From an uncultured Ignavibacteria bacterium (GTDB lineage Bacteria > Bacteroidota > Ignavibacteria > SZUA-365), in the NCBI GenBank assembly GCA_913061095.1, contig CAJXVM010000018.1, forward strand, positions 36,828 through 100,827: DNA of 64,000 nucleotides. Reading direction: 5' to 3'. Every line of letters starts with the position of its first letter. The stretch's first letter is position 1. The notes under the pieces are model-generated. The model saw only the letters and a list, made by a program, of their open reading frames with translations, ran no database searches and was not told the DNA's origin. Of this stretch, positions 20,101-29,710 are shown piece after piece. A program made the translations under genes and the position numbers.

Positions 20101-21224
20101 ACAGTTTTCACGGGGTAAATCGGGGATTAACGGTCCTCGGAAACAGCGAGGTGGATCTCGGTTCTGATCCTGTGTATCCGGGCGATAATAACGCGAAGAA
20201 TGAGATCATCATCGATAACACTGCCACAGGGTACCATGCCTACGCGGATGCATCCAGCACGATCGACGCATACCAGAACTGGTGGGAACCCTATCCCCCG
20301 ACAGTAACGCCAACCGTGAGCTGGAATCCCGCATACCCGGTCGATCCCGTACCGTTTATTGGGAGTGAAGGTTCAAGTCTCTCGAAGTCGATTGCAACAG
20401 GAACGACCACCGCTACCCCACCGAATACGCTTCGAGATTATCTGCGAGCGGCACTGCGACAAAAGAACTACGGCCAGGTTCGTCACCTTGCGGGCCAGTT
20501 TCTTGCATCCGCACAGGCATTCTCGGCTGACAACCGCTTCCTTCGCTTCGTGCATCGGGCACTTCGCGTTGCGAACGCACCGGGAGCCCTCGATACGCTT
20601 CTCACCGTCTGTCTTTCACGATCCGACGTGGAGTCGAAGCTCCTCGCATCGGACATCGCAAGTGACGACACGTTGTTCATTGATGCCGTTCATATCCTCA
20701 ATAGCTACAGTTTCGCGGGATCGACCACACTGCAGCGACATGCGCTCATGCGGAAAGCCGTGTTGTATCCGCTCGCGTGGCGAGGCGGATATCAGGATGG
20801 GCTTGCTGTTCTTGATACGTTGCAGCAGTTGCTTCCCAACGATTCAATCCTTCAGCGATTTACCGGTCTGTATCCGGCACTCTTCAGCGGACTTACACCC
20901 CCGGGGAATCACGGCATACCCAAGAAACACAAATGGACGCTCATGGACCGTGCGATTCCGGAAGGAATCGAAATCGGTCAGAACTACCCCAACCCCTTCC
21001 GTGACGTCACATCATTCACCTTCAAACTCGGAAAGGCAACACACGTGCGGCTGACGGTCCACGACGCCATGGGACGCGAGGTGGCCGTACTCACCGATGC
21101 GGACTATACACGCGGAGTGCATTCCGTCGTGCTGCAGAGTACGCATCTTCCGAGCGGTCTGTACTTCTCCCGTTTCATGAGCGATGATGGGATCATTCAG
21201 CGGAAGATGATGCTGGTGAAATAG
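17178..21224 (+). pseudogene. large secreted glycosidase-like/beta-helix T9SS protein split by one in-frame TAA
   Basis: A single frame of 1349 codons is interrupted only at codon 209 (TAA, 17802-17804). Without the stop the reading continues directly (RWRRHTE, stop, KHEFNLRNEGEYY). Upstream part: signal peptide (residues 1-19) and a first domain. Downstream part: a TIM-barrel-like region around an EVNLALAYGAHGILYYL segment, reminiscent of glycoside hydrolase superfamily barrels, a right-handed beta-helix-like stretch, and a T9SS tail (NYPNPF, VHDAMGREV, LPSGLYF). With the stop, the signal peptide and the sorting tail are on different products, so the protein should not be exported. It may be a recent nonsense mutation, a sequencing error or readthrough. 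Substrate unknown. Confidence 0.8.
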
Positions 21225-21248
21225 GTTACAACACATGACGTGTGGATC

Positions 21249-21274
21249 AGTCCCGTGTAACAGCGGGGCTTTTC
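21249..21274 (+). terminator. terminator after the split T9SS gene
   Basis: A 7-bp stem with one G-T wobble (21249-21255 with 21264-21270) is followed by TTTTC. It is within or beside copy B of the 81-bp repeat and mirrors the terminator at 14914. Confidence 0.65.
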
Positions 21275-21332
21275 TATTCCATGACAGTATCAGACCAAGG
21301 GACGTCCCGGAATCACGATATCCACGATATGC
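21252..21332. repeat. 81-bp direct repeat, copy B
   Basis: It is 78/81 identical to 14916-14996. This copy is in its natural context: its right half is the true 3' end of the minus-strand GyrI-like remnant (stop at 21290). Copy B therefore looks like the original and copy A the derived one. Confidence 0.92.
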
Positions 21333-21615
21333 TTCCCTTCGGGGTGTTCGCGGTGGTCGTTGTGGTAGATTTCGAAGCTGAGGCCGTCGGAGGGCTCGTA
21401 GCCGCTGTCGGGAAGCCAGTCGCCGCAGACCGCGTCCCAGGCCGCACAGAACTGGTCGCTGGTGACTTCGACGCGGGCGAAGGTGTAACGGACGGCCGAG
21501 ATAGCATAGGCTACGCTCCCTTCCCTGCCTTCGCATCCGCACGCCGTTCGTCCAGCAGACGCTCTGTCTCCCGCACGCTTTCGGGCAGATCGGTCATCGA
21601 GGTCATGGCGTACAT
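21290..21615 (-). pseudogene. remnant of a GyrI-like/AraC effector-binding domain gene
   Basis: The minus-strand frame ending at 21290 carries the last third of a GyrI-like ligand-binding domain: RYTFARVEVTSDQF, then AAWDAVCGDWLPDSGYEP, then FEIYHNDHREHPEGKHIVDI. The preceding part of the domain is missing. Upstream, a different frame (ATG at 21613-21615, TAG at 21511-21513) encodes a helical MTDLPESVRETERLLDERR segment, like the linker before such domains. The two pieces are out of frame and no DNA-binding domain is present, so I call it decayed. A small functional protein starting within the second frame cannot be excluded. Confidence 0.5.
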
Positions 21616-21739
21616 GCGGTTCTCGCGGGATGTCACTGCAGTTCAATCGAGCATCGCTTGCAGATGCGACGCTCCGGCTGCAATATACTGTCTCCGTCAC
21701 GGGCATGCACGTGCGGGGCGGTGCATCGAAACGCTCGCC

Positions 21740-22417
21740 CTATGAGGCCATGCGCGAAGACTCCTCATCATCACCGTGAATGAATATATCGCGGGGATTG
21801 ATGATGTCGTTTGAACGGCCGGCGTCGGCGTGGAGCTTCTCGCACATGCGCACGCGGAGCCTGGCGACATCGGCCGGAGGGATGCGAAGGGCGCGGGCGA
21901 TCTGCGATGCATTCCGGTTCCTGGTCAGCTGTGAGAACAGCTGCAGCTCCTTCGTATCGAATGCGGCACGGACGCGGTCCGGGACGGCATCATCAAGAAT
22001 GGCGTCACGGCAGGCGGCGAGCAGCGGACAGGTAAATCGATCGCCGTTCATCAGTGTGCGGGCCGTCCGCACGATATGCTGCGGAAGATCCGTCGTCAGC
22101 AGGAATGCATCGGCCGGTGCGGCCATGGCGGATTGGAGAGCGTCGCGATTGCTGAGAGGCACGAGCATGATTGTCCGCGGAGGGGAATCGGACTTCCGCA
22201 GCTCGCGCACGACATCCGGTCCACTGCGCAGCGGCAGTTGGGCATGCACGATGACGATGTCAGGTGTCGTTTCGGTGACGGCACGCAATGCCGTTTCCCC
22301 GTCTGCCGCCTCTCCGACGACACGCATGTCCTCATGATCCCGGCAGAAGGTGATCAGTCCCCTTCGCACCAGAGGATGTTCAATGGCAATGAAAAGACGA
22401 ACAGGTTTCCCGACCAT
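21740..22417 (-). CDS. atypical NarL-family response regulator lacking the phospho-acceptor
   Basis: 225 residues from the ATG at 22417, with AAGGAG six bases upstream. The receiver fold is clear (EHPLVRRGL, VVGEAADGETAL, PDIVIV), but the key residues are altered. The acceptor Asp is His58 (IVIVHAQLPLRSG), the first acidic-pocket residue is Ile12 with Glu13 kept, the conserved Thr/Ser is Val86, and the conserved Lys is Thr108. The C-terminal LuxR-type HTH (NASQIARALRIPPADVARLRVRMCEKL) looks intact. Phosphorylation-independent DNA binding or ligand control is likely. No kinase is adjacent. Confidence 0.88.
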   Translation of the reverse strand: MVGKPVRLFIAIEHPLVRRGLITFCRDHEDMRVVGEAADGETALRAVTETTPDIVIVHAQLPLRSGPDVVRELRKSDSPPRTIMLVPLSNRDALQSAMAAPADAFLLTTDLPQHIVRTARTLMNGDRFTCPLLAACRDAILDDAVPDRVRAAFDTKELQLFSQLTRNRNASQIARALRIPPADVARLRVRMCEKLHADAGRSNDIINPRDIFIHGDDEESSRMAS

Positions 22418-22570
22418 GACACACTCCTTCACGCAGGCTTGGGATTATCGCCGCGACAGACGAAACAGTCCCATAATGATATACTGGCAGACAACGCGCG
22501 AAATATGCGTGCGAAATTCGGACAAGACAAGTCTGATATTCGTCCCCATGGGAACATTACGGCGATCGGC

Positions 22571-22834
22571 TCAGAACTGCGAGAATGAGAGTCCGATGAC
22601 GATGGCGACGATGAAGATGAGGATGTAGAGGGGAATGACGATGATCAGAGACGCGACGATGTAGTGTCCGAGCACGGCGAACGCACGCGTCAGGAAGCTG
22701 CCGCTCAGCAGCGCAGTCTGCGGGAGGTCGGGCTGCATCGATTGCCGGCGTTCCATCGAGACGACGCGTTCCTCGATCGTCTTGATATGGGTCTGCATTT
22801 CATTAAGGCGGTGCTGCAGGTCCTGTTCTTCCAT
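22571..22834 (-). CDS. small coiled-coil membrane protein of unknown function
   Basis: 87 residues from the ATG at 22834, which has AGGAGG five bases upstream. An N-terminal heptad-like coiled coil (LQHRLNEMQTHIKTIEERV) is followed by a linker and one long hydrophobic segment, possibly two helices, at residues 48-85. It lies between the RRM gene and the response regulator on the same strand. Confidence 0.7.
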   Translation of the reverse strand: MEEQDLQHRLNEMQTHIKTIEERVVSMERRQSMQPDLPQTALLSGSFLTRAFAVLGHYIVASLIIVIPLYILIFIVAIVIGLSFSQF

Positions 22835-22936
22835 TGGCTCCTCCTGTGGTAAATGAAAGCGGCGCCGCAAGGGCGCCGCAGGGCATGTATCAACGGGACA
22901 TCACGGTCGGATAGGATAACGCGGGCTGGAAGCAGT

Positions 22937-23203
22937 TCAGAAGCGCGGACGCGGCGATTCGGAGCGCGGCCGGGCCTGGTTGACCTTGACATTGCGGCCG
23001 TCAAGCTCGGCATTGTCCAACTGACGGATCGCTTCCTCCGCCTCGCTGTCCGTGGGCATCTCGACGAAGCCGAAGCCCTTGGAGCGTCCGGTCTCCCGGT
23101 CACGGATAATTTTTGCGCTGCTGACTTCGCCGTACGCCTCGAAGGCGGTGCGAAGGTCGTCGTCCGTCATCTGATAGGACAGATTGCCAACATAGAGATT
23201 CAT
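22937..23203 (-). CDS. RNA-recognition-motif (RRM) RNA-binding protein
   Basis: 88 residues. It is a single RRM with RNP2 LYVGNL (3-8) and RNP1 KGFGFVEM (42-49) and a short Arg/Ser/Pro-rich tail. The length and layout match the bacterial Rbp family of glycine-poor RRM proteins, which bind RNA and in several bacteria respond to cold. The ATG at 23203 begins exactly at the RRM; longer 5' frames have no support. The ribosome site is weak (AAGG thirteen bases upstream). Confidence 0.93.
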   Translation of the reverse strand: MNLYVGNLSYQMTDDDLRTAFEAYGEVSSAKIIRDRETGRSKGFGFVEMPTDSEAEEAIRQLDNAELDGRNVKVNQARPRSESPRPRF

Positions 23204-23540
23204 AACAGAAAACCTTGAAAAGTGATGTGCCATCGCGTAACAAAACTTTGCCAGACCGTGGACCAATGGCACTGAAGCCTGTGTCTGACACGCCGCGCAA
23301 CCGCGAGACGATTTCCGCCGAATGCCCTGAGACCATGTACGCCTGTGGGGACAGGCACAGAACACGTCATCCAGGCTCTGCAGCCCGACCCTCTCCACAC
23401 GCAGGTCAGAGCAAACGGAACCGTCTTACCGAACCTTGGGGGAGAAAAGTCAAGCGAAAAATCGTACTTCGGGAGATGAAAAACAAGCGATTTTCATATG
23501 ATTTGCATGAGATGGAAAAACGGTGCCTGCCGACCCTGTC
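23204..23540. other. 337-bp gene-free leader region upstream of the RRM gene
   Basis: No gene is seen on either strand. Read on the minus strand it is the upstream region of the RRM gene. It contains TTGACT and TAAGAC separated by 19 bp (about 23428-23458) and a small hairpin (CCTGTG...CACAGG). A long 5' leader is possible but not shown. Confidence 0.35.
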
Positions 23541-24170
23541 TCAGGATATTCCCAGCCAGTTGGTCACCCCGCGCATAATCATCTCAATGGAAAACGTGCC
23601 GACCACCAGCGCAAGGACGCGTCCCGCAATATCGACATACCGTTCCACGAGCTTCTCATTCCGCGGACGCACAAAGTCGTGCAGTGCCTTGAGAAGAATC
23701 ATGACAAACACGGAAGCAAAGACGGCGAGCACAACGATCACCGGTCCCCAGATCACACCGAGCTGCTGACCGGCTATGATGCTCGCGCTGATCGTGGCCG
23801 GACCGATCATGATGGGCATCGCGACGGCGCCCGCAACCTGCTCGGGAGCTCCGCGAAGATGCAGCAGGGCCTTGTTGCCGTAGAACACAAAGCGCACGCC
23901 GATCACCAGGAAAATAATTCCTCCGAACACCTGGAATGATTCGAAACGCGCGTTGAGCACCGTGCTGAACACCGCATCCCCCACCACGGCGAACACGACG
24001 AAGACGACACCGCTGATAGCGCCCGCGCGCCGAAGTGCGGAGGAGAATCCCCGTTTGTCCAATTCCTCGAGCGGCTCAAGCAGATAGATAATGAGGAGAA
24101 ACGGGTTGAGCAGCATGAACACGAGGGAAAATGCCTGCAATGCGCTTTCGATGTCGGGAAGTGCCGTCAC
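23541..24170 (-). CDS. marC: MarC-family (UPF0056) integral membrane protein
   Basis: 209 residues from the GTG at 24170, which has AAGGAG six bases upstream; the frame runs on 5' without a better start. Six hydrophobic helices, with FMLLNPFLLIIYLLEPL at the start and the pore-like GPATISASIIAGQQ segment in the second half, fit the MarC family. Family members are membrane proteins of unclear transport function, and the old link to multiple antibiotic resistance is not supported. It is divergent from the respiratory locus at 24445. Confidence 0.88.
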   Translation of the reverse strand: MTALPDIESALQAFSLVFMLLNPFLLIIYLLEPLEELDKRGFSSALRRAGAISGVVFVVFAVVGDAVFSTVLNARFESFQVFGGIIFLVIGVRFVFYGNKALLHLRGAPEQVAGAVAMPIMIGPATISASIIAGQQLGVIWGPVIVVLAVFASVFVMILLKALHDFVRPRNEKLVERYVDIAGRVLALVVGTFSIEMIMRGVTNWLGIS

Positions 24171-24314
24171 GATCGTCTCCTTCGATGAAACGTGAATATT
24201 TCCCCCGAATCGGGGACAGCATGGTAAGATACCAATCTCGTACCCGGACGCAACCGCCGCTGCCGATCGCGGCCTTCCCCACGGGTTTGAAATTCCACGA
24301 CAATTCCATAATTT

Positions 24315-24331
24315 AGTCTTCAATTAAGACT
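24315..24331. promoter_or_regulatory. inverted repeat in the marC/actA divergent region
   Basis: AGTCTT-N5-AAGACT lies in an AT-rich patch about 115 bp before actA and 145 bp before marC. Its size and symmetry would suit a dimeric regulator of either gene. No regulator is identified. Confidence 0.3.
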
Positions 24332-24444
24332 GCACTCTCTTAAATGCCCTTTCTCCGCATACCGACACTCTCATCGCCGTGTCAGCTGGCCCAGGGTCAA
24401 ACAGCAGAAATGAATCTTCGTAATACAGACTAAGAGGATAAACT

Positions 24445-25092
24445 TTGGCGCAAATTTTCCCAGAGTGGACCAACACACTGCCCGGAAAAATCATACTTTC
24501 CGGTGGAATTCTCGTGATCCTGGTGATCGCGGGGATCTGGTACTACTGGTCGCCGTGGTATACTGACGTGGGGTATCAGCCTGTTCAGCCGGTTCCGTAC
24601 AGCCACAAGTTTCACGTGGGGGAACTGGGAATGGACTGCCGCTACTGTCATACCGGCGTCGAAGTCTCCCCGGTGGCCATGGTGCCCCCGACGCAGACCT
24701 GCATGAACTGCCACGCCATGATCAAAACCGAGAGCGAGCAGCTGGCGCCGATCCGCGCGAGCTGGGAATCGGGCCAGCCCGTGCGCTGGGTGCGCATCAA
24801 CAAGGTGCCCGACTACGCGTACTTCGACCACAGCGCGCATGTCAGCGTGGGCGTCGGCTGTGAAAGCTGCCACGGCAACATCGCCGACATGGAAGTCGTG
24901 CATCTCGACCAGCCACTCAGCATGGCCTGGTGCCTCGACTGTCATCGCAATCCGGACCCGCACCTGCGTCCTGTAGAAGACGTCACCGTCATGGGCTGGG
25001 TCGCTCCGGAAGACCAGGCTGAACGTGCCGCCGCCATCAGGGAAGCGCTCGACATCAATCCCCCCGAAACCTGCTCGGGATGCCATCGATGA
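24445..25092 (+). CDS. actA: alternative complex III subunit A, pentahaem cytochrome c
   Basis: 215 residues from a TTG at 24445, with AGAGG about seven bases upstream. An N-terminal membrane helix (residues about 14-32) anchors a periplasmic domain with five CXXCH haem sites: CRYCH, CMNCH, CESCH, CLDCH and CSGCH. This count is that of ActA, the pentahaem subunit that takes electrons from the iron-sulfur arm of alternative complex III. The stop overlaps the actB start (ATGA), so the two are translationally coupled. Confidence 0.93.
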   Translation: MAQIFPEWTNTLPGKIILSGGILVILVIAGIWYYWSPWYTDVGYQPVQPVPYSHKFHVGELGMDCRYCHTGVEVSPVAMVPPTQTCMNCHAMIKTESEQLAPIRASWESGQPVRWVRINKVPDYAYFDHSAHVSVGVGCESCHGNIADMEVVHLDQPLSMAWCLDCHRNPDPHLRPVEDVTVMGWVAPEDQAERAAAIREALDINPPETCSGCHR

Positions 25093-28000
25093 ACAATCCG
25101 TCACCATCCGCCGACAGACCCGCAATGAAACACGGAAAAGACTACTGGCTGAGTCTGCGCGACAAGGCCGACACGGACGAATACCGCAGCATGACCGAAC
25201 GCGAGTTCCCCGAGGGACCACTTGCGCCTCCCGCTGCCATGAAGCGGCGCACTTTCCTGACGCTCATGGGCGCGTCGATTGCGCTGGCGGGACTGACCAG
25301 CTGCCGACGTCCCGAAGAAGAGATCGTTCCCTACGTGGCGAAGCCCGAGGAAATTACACCGGGCAACATCCTGCGCTACGCGACGTCCATGCCGATGGGC
25401 ACCGACAATGCGAGCCTGCTCGTCGATACGCGCGAAGGACGTCCGGTGAAAATCGCCGGCAACGATCGCGATCCCGTCACCGGCTCGGCCATTGGCGTCT
25501 GGGCATCCGCGTCCGTGCTCGGGCTGTATGATCCCGACCGTTCGCAGCAGACCATGACGGGAGACGAGCCCTCCACCGTTGCGGCATTCACCGAGTTCTG
25601 GACCGGCAAGCACAAGAGCTTCGTGGAAAACGGCGGAGTCGGACTCGCCCTGCTCTGCCAGCCATCCGCGTCGCCAACGCTGCACCGTCTGCTCAATACA
25701 TTCCGTGCCGCGTTTCCCGCTGCCACGGTGGCCGTCTATGATCCCGTCAACGATGACTACGTGCTCACCGGAAGTGCAACCGCGTTCGGCCGTTCCCTGC
25801 GTCCCCGCCATGATTTCAACCGCGCCGATGTCGTGCTGGCCCTCGACGCGGATCTGTTCGGCAGTGAATACGACGCCGTCGCCAGTGCACGCGCCTTCGC
25901 CAAACGCCGTCGCATCACATCGGCCGACGCAGGCACAAACCGCCTGTACGTCGTCGAGCCGACGCTGACGCAGACTTCCGCGCTTGCCGACCACCGCCTG
26001 CGCCTCCCCGCGGGCATGGTCCCCGCCTTCACTGCCGCGCTCGCACGCGCACTGCAGAAAAAAGGCCTGGCACTGCCCGACGCTGTTGTCGCGGCGCTGC
26101 CTGCCCCGGACAGTATCGACCGCGCGTGGGTTGACGCCGTGGCTGACGATCTGCTGATACATCGCGGACGGGCGGTCATCGCCGCCGGACGCGGACAGCA
26201 GCCGGCCGTGCACGCCCTCGTCGCACTGCTGAACGAGGCGCTCGGAAACACCGGACGCACCGTGCAGTACGCGTCACAGCCCTATGCATCTGAAACCGAT
26301 CCCGCCACATTCGCCGTCCTCGCCGAACAGATGAAAGCGGGCGAGGTCGACACGCTGATCGTGCTCGGGGGCAACCCGGTATTCGATGCTCCCGCCGACA
26401 TGGATTTCCGTTCACTCCTTGAAAACGTCGGCACCGCGGTGCATGCCGGACTCTATCACGACGAAACCGGCCGCGCCTGCCGCTGGCACCTGCCGCTGCG
26501 GCACTACCTCGAATCCTGGGGTGATGTCAGCAGTCTGCATGGACGCCTCGGCGTCATCCAGCCCATGATCGAACCGCTGTATGCGGACGGCATCAGCGAT
26601 GTGGAACTCCTGCTTCTGCTCGCCGCGGGCACCGCGGAGAAGGGCTATGACATCGTGCGGCGGAGCTGGACGGATCTCATTCCCGGCATGGACGACCGCA
26701 GCTGGCGGGGCATTCTGCATGACGGTATCTATCCCTCCGCCGTGCAGCTCGAAACGCCCTCTGTGAACACCGCCGCCGTCACCGGCGCGATCGACAAGAG
26801 CGTCTTCGCCGGCGTCATGCCGACCCGCGACAACATGGAACTTGTCTTCCGCCTCTCTCCCGCCGTGCATGACGGCCGCTACGCCAACAATGCCTGGCTG
26901 CAGGAGTTTCCCGATCCGGTCACCAAGCTGACCTGGGACAACGCCGCGCTGATCAGCACCGCCACCGCGGCTGAGCTGGGGCTGAAAGACGGCGACCTGG
27001 TGCGTCTCAGCACGGAAGGACATGAAACTCCGATGCCCGTGTGGGTGCTGCCCGGGCAGGCCGACAATACGGTGACGGTGACGCTTGGCTACGGACGCCG
27101 TGCTGCCGGACGGGTCGGCACCGGCGTGGGCTTCAACGCCTATCGACTCCGCAGCGCGTCCGCTCCTTACATTGACCGCGGCCTGCGTGTGGGACCGGCA
27201 TTCGCCCGGCACGATCTCGCCTGCGTGCAGGATCATCACGGTCTCGACACCGAGCGCATGGCGCGCGAAGGAGTGCAGGAGCGCCTTCCGATGATTTACC
27301 GCGAAGGCACAATGAAGGAATTTGCCGCGCATCCGCATTTCGCGGAGGAGCGTGTGCACATGCTGCCGCTGAAGAATCCCTGGGACGATCATCGCTACGA
27401 CGAGGGGTACCAGTGGGGCATGAGCATCGACCTCAACGCCTGCATCGGCTGCGGCGCCTGCACCATCGCCTGCCAGAGCGAGAACAACATTCCCGTCGTC
27501 GGCAAAGACCAGGTGCTCAACGGACGCGAGATGCACTGGATCCGCATTGACCGGTATTATCACGGCGACGAGGAGAATCCCGCCATGCGCGCGATGCCGG
27601 TCGCCTGTCATCACTGTGAGATGGCTCCCTGCGAACAGGTGTGTCCGGTCGCGGCGACGTCGCATGACGAGGAAGGACTCAACGTCATGACCTACAACCG
27701 CTGCATCGGCACGCGGTACTGTTCGAACAACTGTCCGTACAAGGTCCGCCGTTTCAATTTCTACAATTACACGAAGGATCTGCCGGAAGTCATGCACATG
27801 GCGCAGAATCCTGACGTTTCGGTGCGCTTCCGCGGCGTCATGGAGAAGTGCACCTACTGCACCCAGCGCATTACGCGCGCGAAAATCGATGCGAAGCGCG
27901 AAGGCCGCGTGCTCACCGACGGCGACGTCACCGCGGCATGCGAGGATGCCTGTCCGACGCGAGCCATCGTTTTCGGCGACATCAACGATCCGGACAGTCG

Positions 28001-28142
28001 CGTTTCGCGCGAGAAAAACAACAATCGCAGCTACGGCCTGCTGGCGGAATTCAACATGCGTCCGCGTACGACCTATCTCGCGCGGCTGACGAATCCGAAC
28101 AGCGCACTGGCGGATGATGAACCGATCGCGAGTGGGCATTGA
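25089..28142 (+). CDS. actB: alternative complex III subunit B, molybdopterin-like/iron-sulfur fusion protein
   Basis: 1017 residues from the ATG overlapping the actA stop. A Tat-type signal ([12 protein letters not shown], residues about 52-63) precedes a molybdopterin-oxidoreductase-like B1 domain (about 80-740), which in this family holds no cofactor. The B2 domain (about 780-1000) is a four-cluster ferredoxin of the NrfC/PsrB type. Cysteine groups are [35 protein letters not shown] and CTYC...CEDAC. One group lacks a usual cysteine (CIGTRYC), fitting the 3Fe-4S cluster known in ActB. It relays electrons from the quinol site in ActC to ActA/ActE. Confidence 0.94.
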   Translation: MNNPSPSADRPAMKHGKDYWLSLRDKADTDEYRSMTEREFPEGPLAPPAAMKRRTFLTLMGASIALAGLTSCRRPEEEIVPYVAKPEEITPGNILRYATSMPMGTDNASLLVDTREGRPVKIAGNDRDPVTGSAIGVWASASVLGLYDPDRSQQTMTGDEPSTVAAFTEFWTGKHKSFVENGGVGLALLCQPSASPTLHRLLNTFRAAFPAATVAVYDPVNDDYVLTGSATAFGRSLRPRHDFNRADVVLALDADLFGSEYDAVASARAFAKRRRITSADAGTNRLYVVEPTLTQTSALADHRLRLPAGMVPAFTAALARALQKKGLALPDAVVAALPAPDSIDRAWVDAVADDLLIHRGRAVIAAGRGQQPAVHALVALLNEALGNTGRTVQYASQPYASETDPATFAVLAEQMKAGEVDTLIVLGGNPVFDAPADMDFRSLLENVGTAVHAGLYHDETGRACRWHLPLRHYLESWGDVSSLHGRLGVIQPMIEPLYADGISDVELLLLLAAGTAEKGYDIVRRSWTDLIPGMDDRSWRGILHDGIYPSAVQLETPSVNTAAVTGAIDKSVFAGVMPTRDNMELVFRLSPAVHDGRYANNAWLQEFPDPVTKLTWDNAALISTATAAELGLKDGDLVRLSTEGHETPMPVWVLPGQADNTVTVTLGYGRRAAGRVGTGVGFNAYRLRSASAPYIDRGLRVGPAFARHDLACVQDHHGLDTERMAREGVQERLPMIYREGTMKEFAAHPHFAEERVHMLPLKNPWDDHRYDEGYQWGMSIDLNACIGCGACTIACQSENNIPVVGKDQVLNGREMHWIRIDRYYHGDEENPAMRAMPVACHHCEMAPCEQVCPVAATSHDEEGLNVMTYNRCIGTRYCSNNCPYKVRRFNFYNYTKDLPEVMHMAQNPDVSVRFRGVMEKCTYCTQRITRAKIDAKREGRVLTDGDVTAACEDACPTRAIVFGDINDPDSRVSREKNNNRSYGLLAEFNMRPRTTYLARLTNPNSALADDEPIASGH

Positions 28143-28148
28143 TAGCCG

Positions 28149-28257
28149 CTGGACGTTGGCCGTTGGCTGTTGGCAATGGGTTCTTTGTTTTTGGAGAGGA
28201 GCATCGTGCAATCTGAAATCTGAAATCTGGAATCTGCAATCCGATATCTGAACACTG
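28149..28257. repeat. degenerate short tandem repeats between actB and actC
   Basis: Two adjacent runs of low-complexity sequence are seen. A GTTGGC-type run (GGACGTTGGCCGTTGGCTGTTGGC) occupies about 28151-28174, and an AATCTGA-type run of about six imperfect units occupies 28210-28257. They fill the only long gap (146 bp) in actA-actF. No terminator is apparent. Confidence 0.75.
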
Positions 28258-28288
28258 ACATATGTAACAATTCAGGAACTCCACAAGC

Positions 28289-29710
28289 GTGAACACTAGC
28301 AAACCAACCACGGCAAGCACCGTGCTCGAGGATGCGCCGCTGGTGCAGGGCGGACTGACGTTCCGCGGCATCACCGAGAAGATCAGCGGCATCGTCGAGG
28401 GACGCACTCCGTCACTCTGGTGGCTGCTCTTCGGCATGGCACTGTCCGGGACGCTGATTCTCGTCGGCTCGATCGGCTGGCTCGTCTACGAAGGCACCGG
28501 CGTCTGGGGACTGAACAATCCGGTCGGCTGGGGCTGGGCCATCGTGAACTTCGTGTTCTGGGTCGGCATCGGTCACGCGGGCACGCTGATCTCCGCGATC
28601 CTCTTTCTGCTCCGCCAGCGCTGGCGCACCGCCATCAACCGCTTCGCGGAGGCGATGACCATCGTGGCCGTCATCTGCGCGGGCATCTTTCCCGCCATCC
28701 ACGTCGGCCGCATCTGGATCGCCTACTACATGTTCCCCGTGCCCAACCAGATGGACATGTGGCCGAACTTTCGCAGTCCCCTGCTCTGGGACGTCTTCGC
28801 GGTCGGCACCTACTTCACCGTCTCCTTCCTGTTCTGGTACGTCGGACTGGTACCCGACCTTGCCACCTTCCGCGACCGCGCGAAGAAGCGTATCAAGCGC
28901 ATCGTCTTCGGCGCACTTTCGCTGGGCTGGCGCGGCGGCAACCGGCAGTGGAAGCATTACGAGCTGGCCTACCTGATGCTCGCCGGTCTTGCGACTCCGC
29001 TTGTGCTGTCCGTCCACTCCGTGGTGAGCACGGACTTTGCGACGAGCCTGATCCCGGGCTGGCACACGACGATTTTTCCGCCCTACTTCGTGGCCGGCGC
29101 GATTTTCTCCGGCTTCGGGATGGTGCTGACTCTGGCGATCATCGCGCGGCGCGTGTTCCGCCTCGAAAACCTGATCACCGTCGACCACCTCGAGAAGATG
29201 AACAAGATCATACTCGTCACCGGCTCGATGGTCGGCTACGCGTACATCATGGAATTCTTCATCGCCTGGTACAGCGGCAATATTTACGAGGTGTTCGCCT
29301 TCATCAACCGCGGCTTCGGGAATTACGCATGGGCGTACTGGATCATGTTCCTCTGCAACGTGATCACGCCGCAGCTGTTCTGGTTCAAAAAGATCCGCCG
29401 CAGCATTCCGGTGATGTTCATCCTTTCAATCTTCGTCAACATCGGCATGTGGTTCGAGCGCTTCGTCATCACGGTCACCTCTCTGTCGCGCGACTTCCTT
29501 CCCTCCTCCTGGGATTACTATTCGCCGACGACCTGGGACGTGCTGACCTTCGTGGGCAGTTTCGGACTGTTCTTCACGCTCTTCCTGCTCTTCCTGCGCT
29601 TCCTGCCGATGATCTCCATGTCGGAGGTCAAGGGCGTCATGCCCGAAGCGGATCCGCATCACGGGCATGCCGAAGGGCTGCAGGACAAACTTGAAGGAGA
29701 ATCGGCATGA
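28289..29710 (+). CDS. actC: alternative complex III subunit C, NrfD-like quinol-binding membrane protein
   Basis: 473 residues from a GTG at 28289. About ten hydrophobic helices carry the NrfD/PsrC pattern, with conserved-looking segments [23 protein letters not shown] and [13 protein letters not shown], and His and Asp/Glu residues inside the membrane near the quinol site. In alternative complex III ActC oxidises menaquinol at the periplasmic side and hands electrons to ActB. The final codons overlap actD (ATGA). Confidence 0.94.
   Translation: MNTSKPTTASTVLEDAPLVQGGLTFRGITEKISGIVEGRTPSLWWLLFGMALSGTLILVGSIGWLVYEGTGVWGLNNPVGWGWAIVNFVFWVGIGHAGTLISAILFLLRQRWRTAINRFAEAMTIVAVICAGIFPAIHVGRIWIAYYMFPVPNQMDMWPNFRSPLLWDVFAVGTYFTVSFLFWYVGLVPDLATFRDRAKKRIKRIVFGALSLGWRGGNRQWKHYELAYLMLAGLATPLVLSVHSVVSTDFATSLIPGWHTTIFPPYFVAGAIFSGFGMVLTLAIIARRVFRLENLITVDHLEKMNKIILVTGSMVGYAYIMEFFIAWYSGNIYEVFAFINRGFGNYAWAYWIMFLCNVITPQLFWFKKIRRSIPVMFILSIFVNIGMWFERFVITVTSLSRDFLPSSWDYYSPTTWDVLTFVGSFGLFFTLFLLFLRFLPMISMSEVKGVMPEADPHHGHAEGLQDKLEGESA

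Noticed and set aside
14916..21332. Classical transposon or insertion sequence around the 6.3-kb block
   Set aside because: The flanking repeats are direct, not inverted, and no transposase, integrase or short target duplication is visible.
26412..28211. 599-codon minus-strand frame opposite actB
   Set aside because: The plus strand encodes ActB with all expected cysteine motifs; the antisense product has no domain and an unnatural composition.
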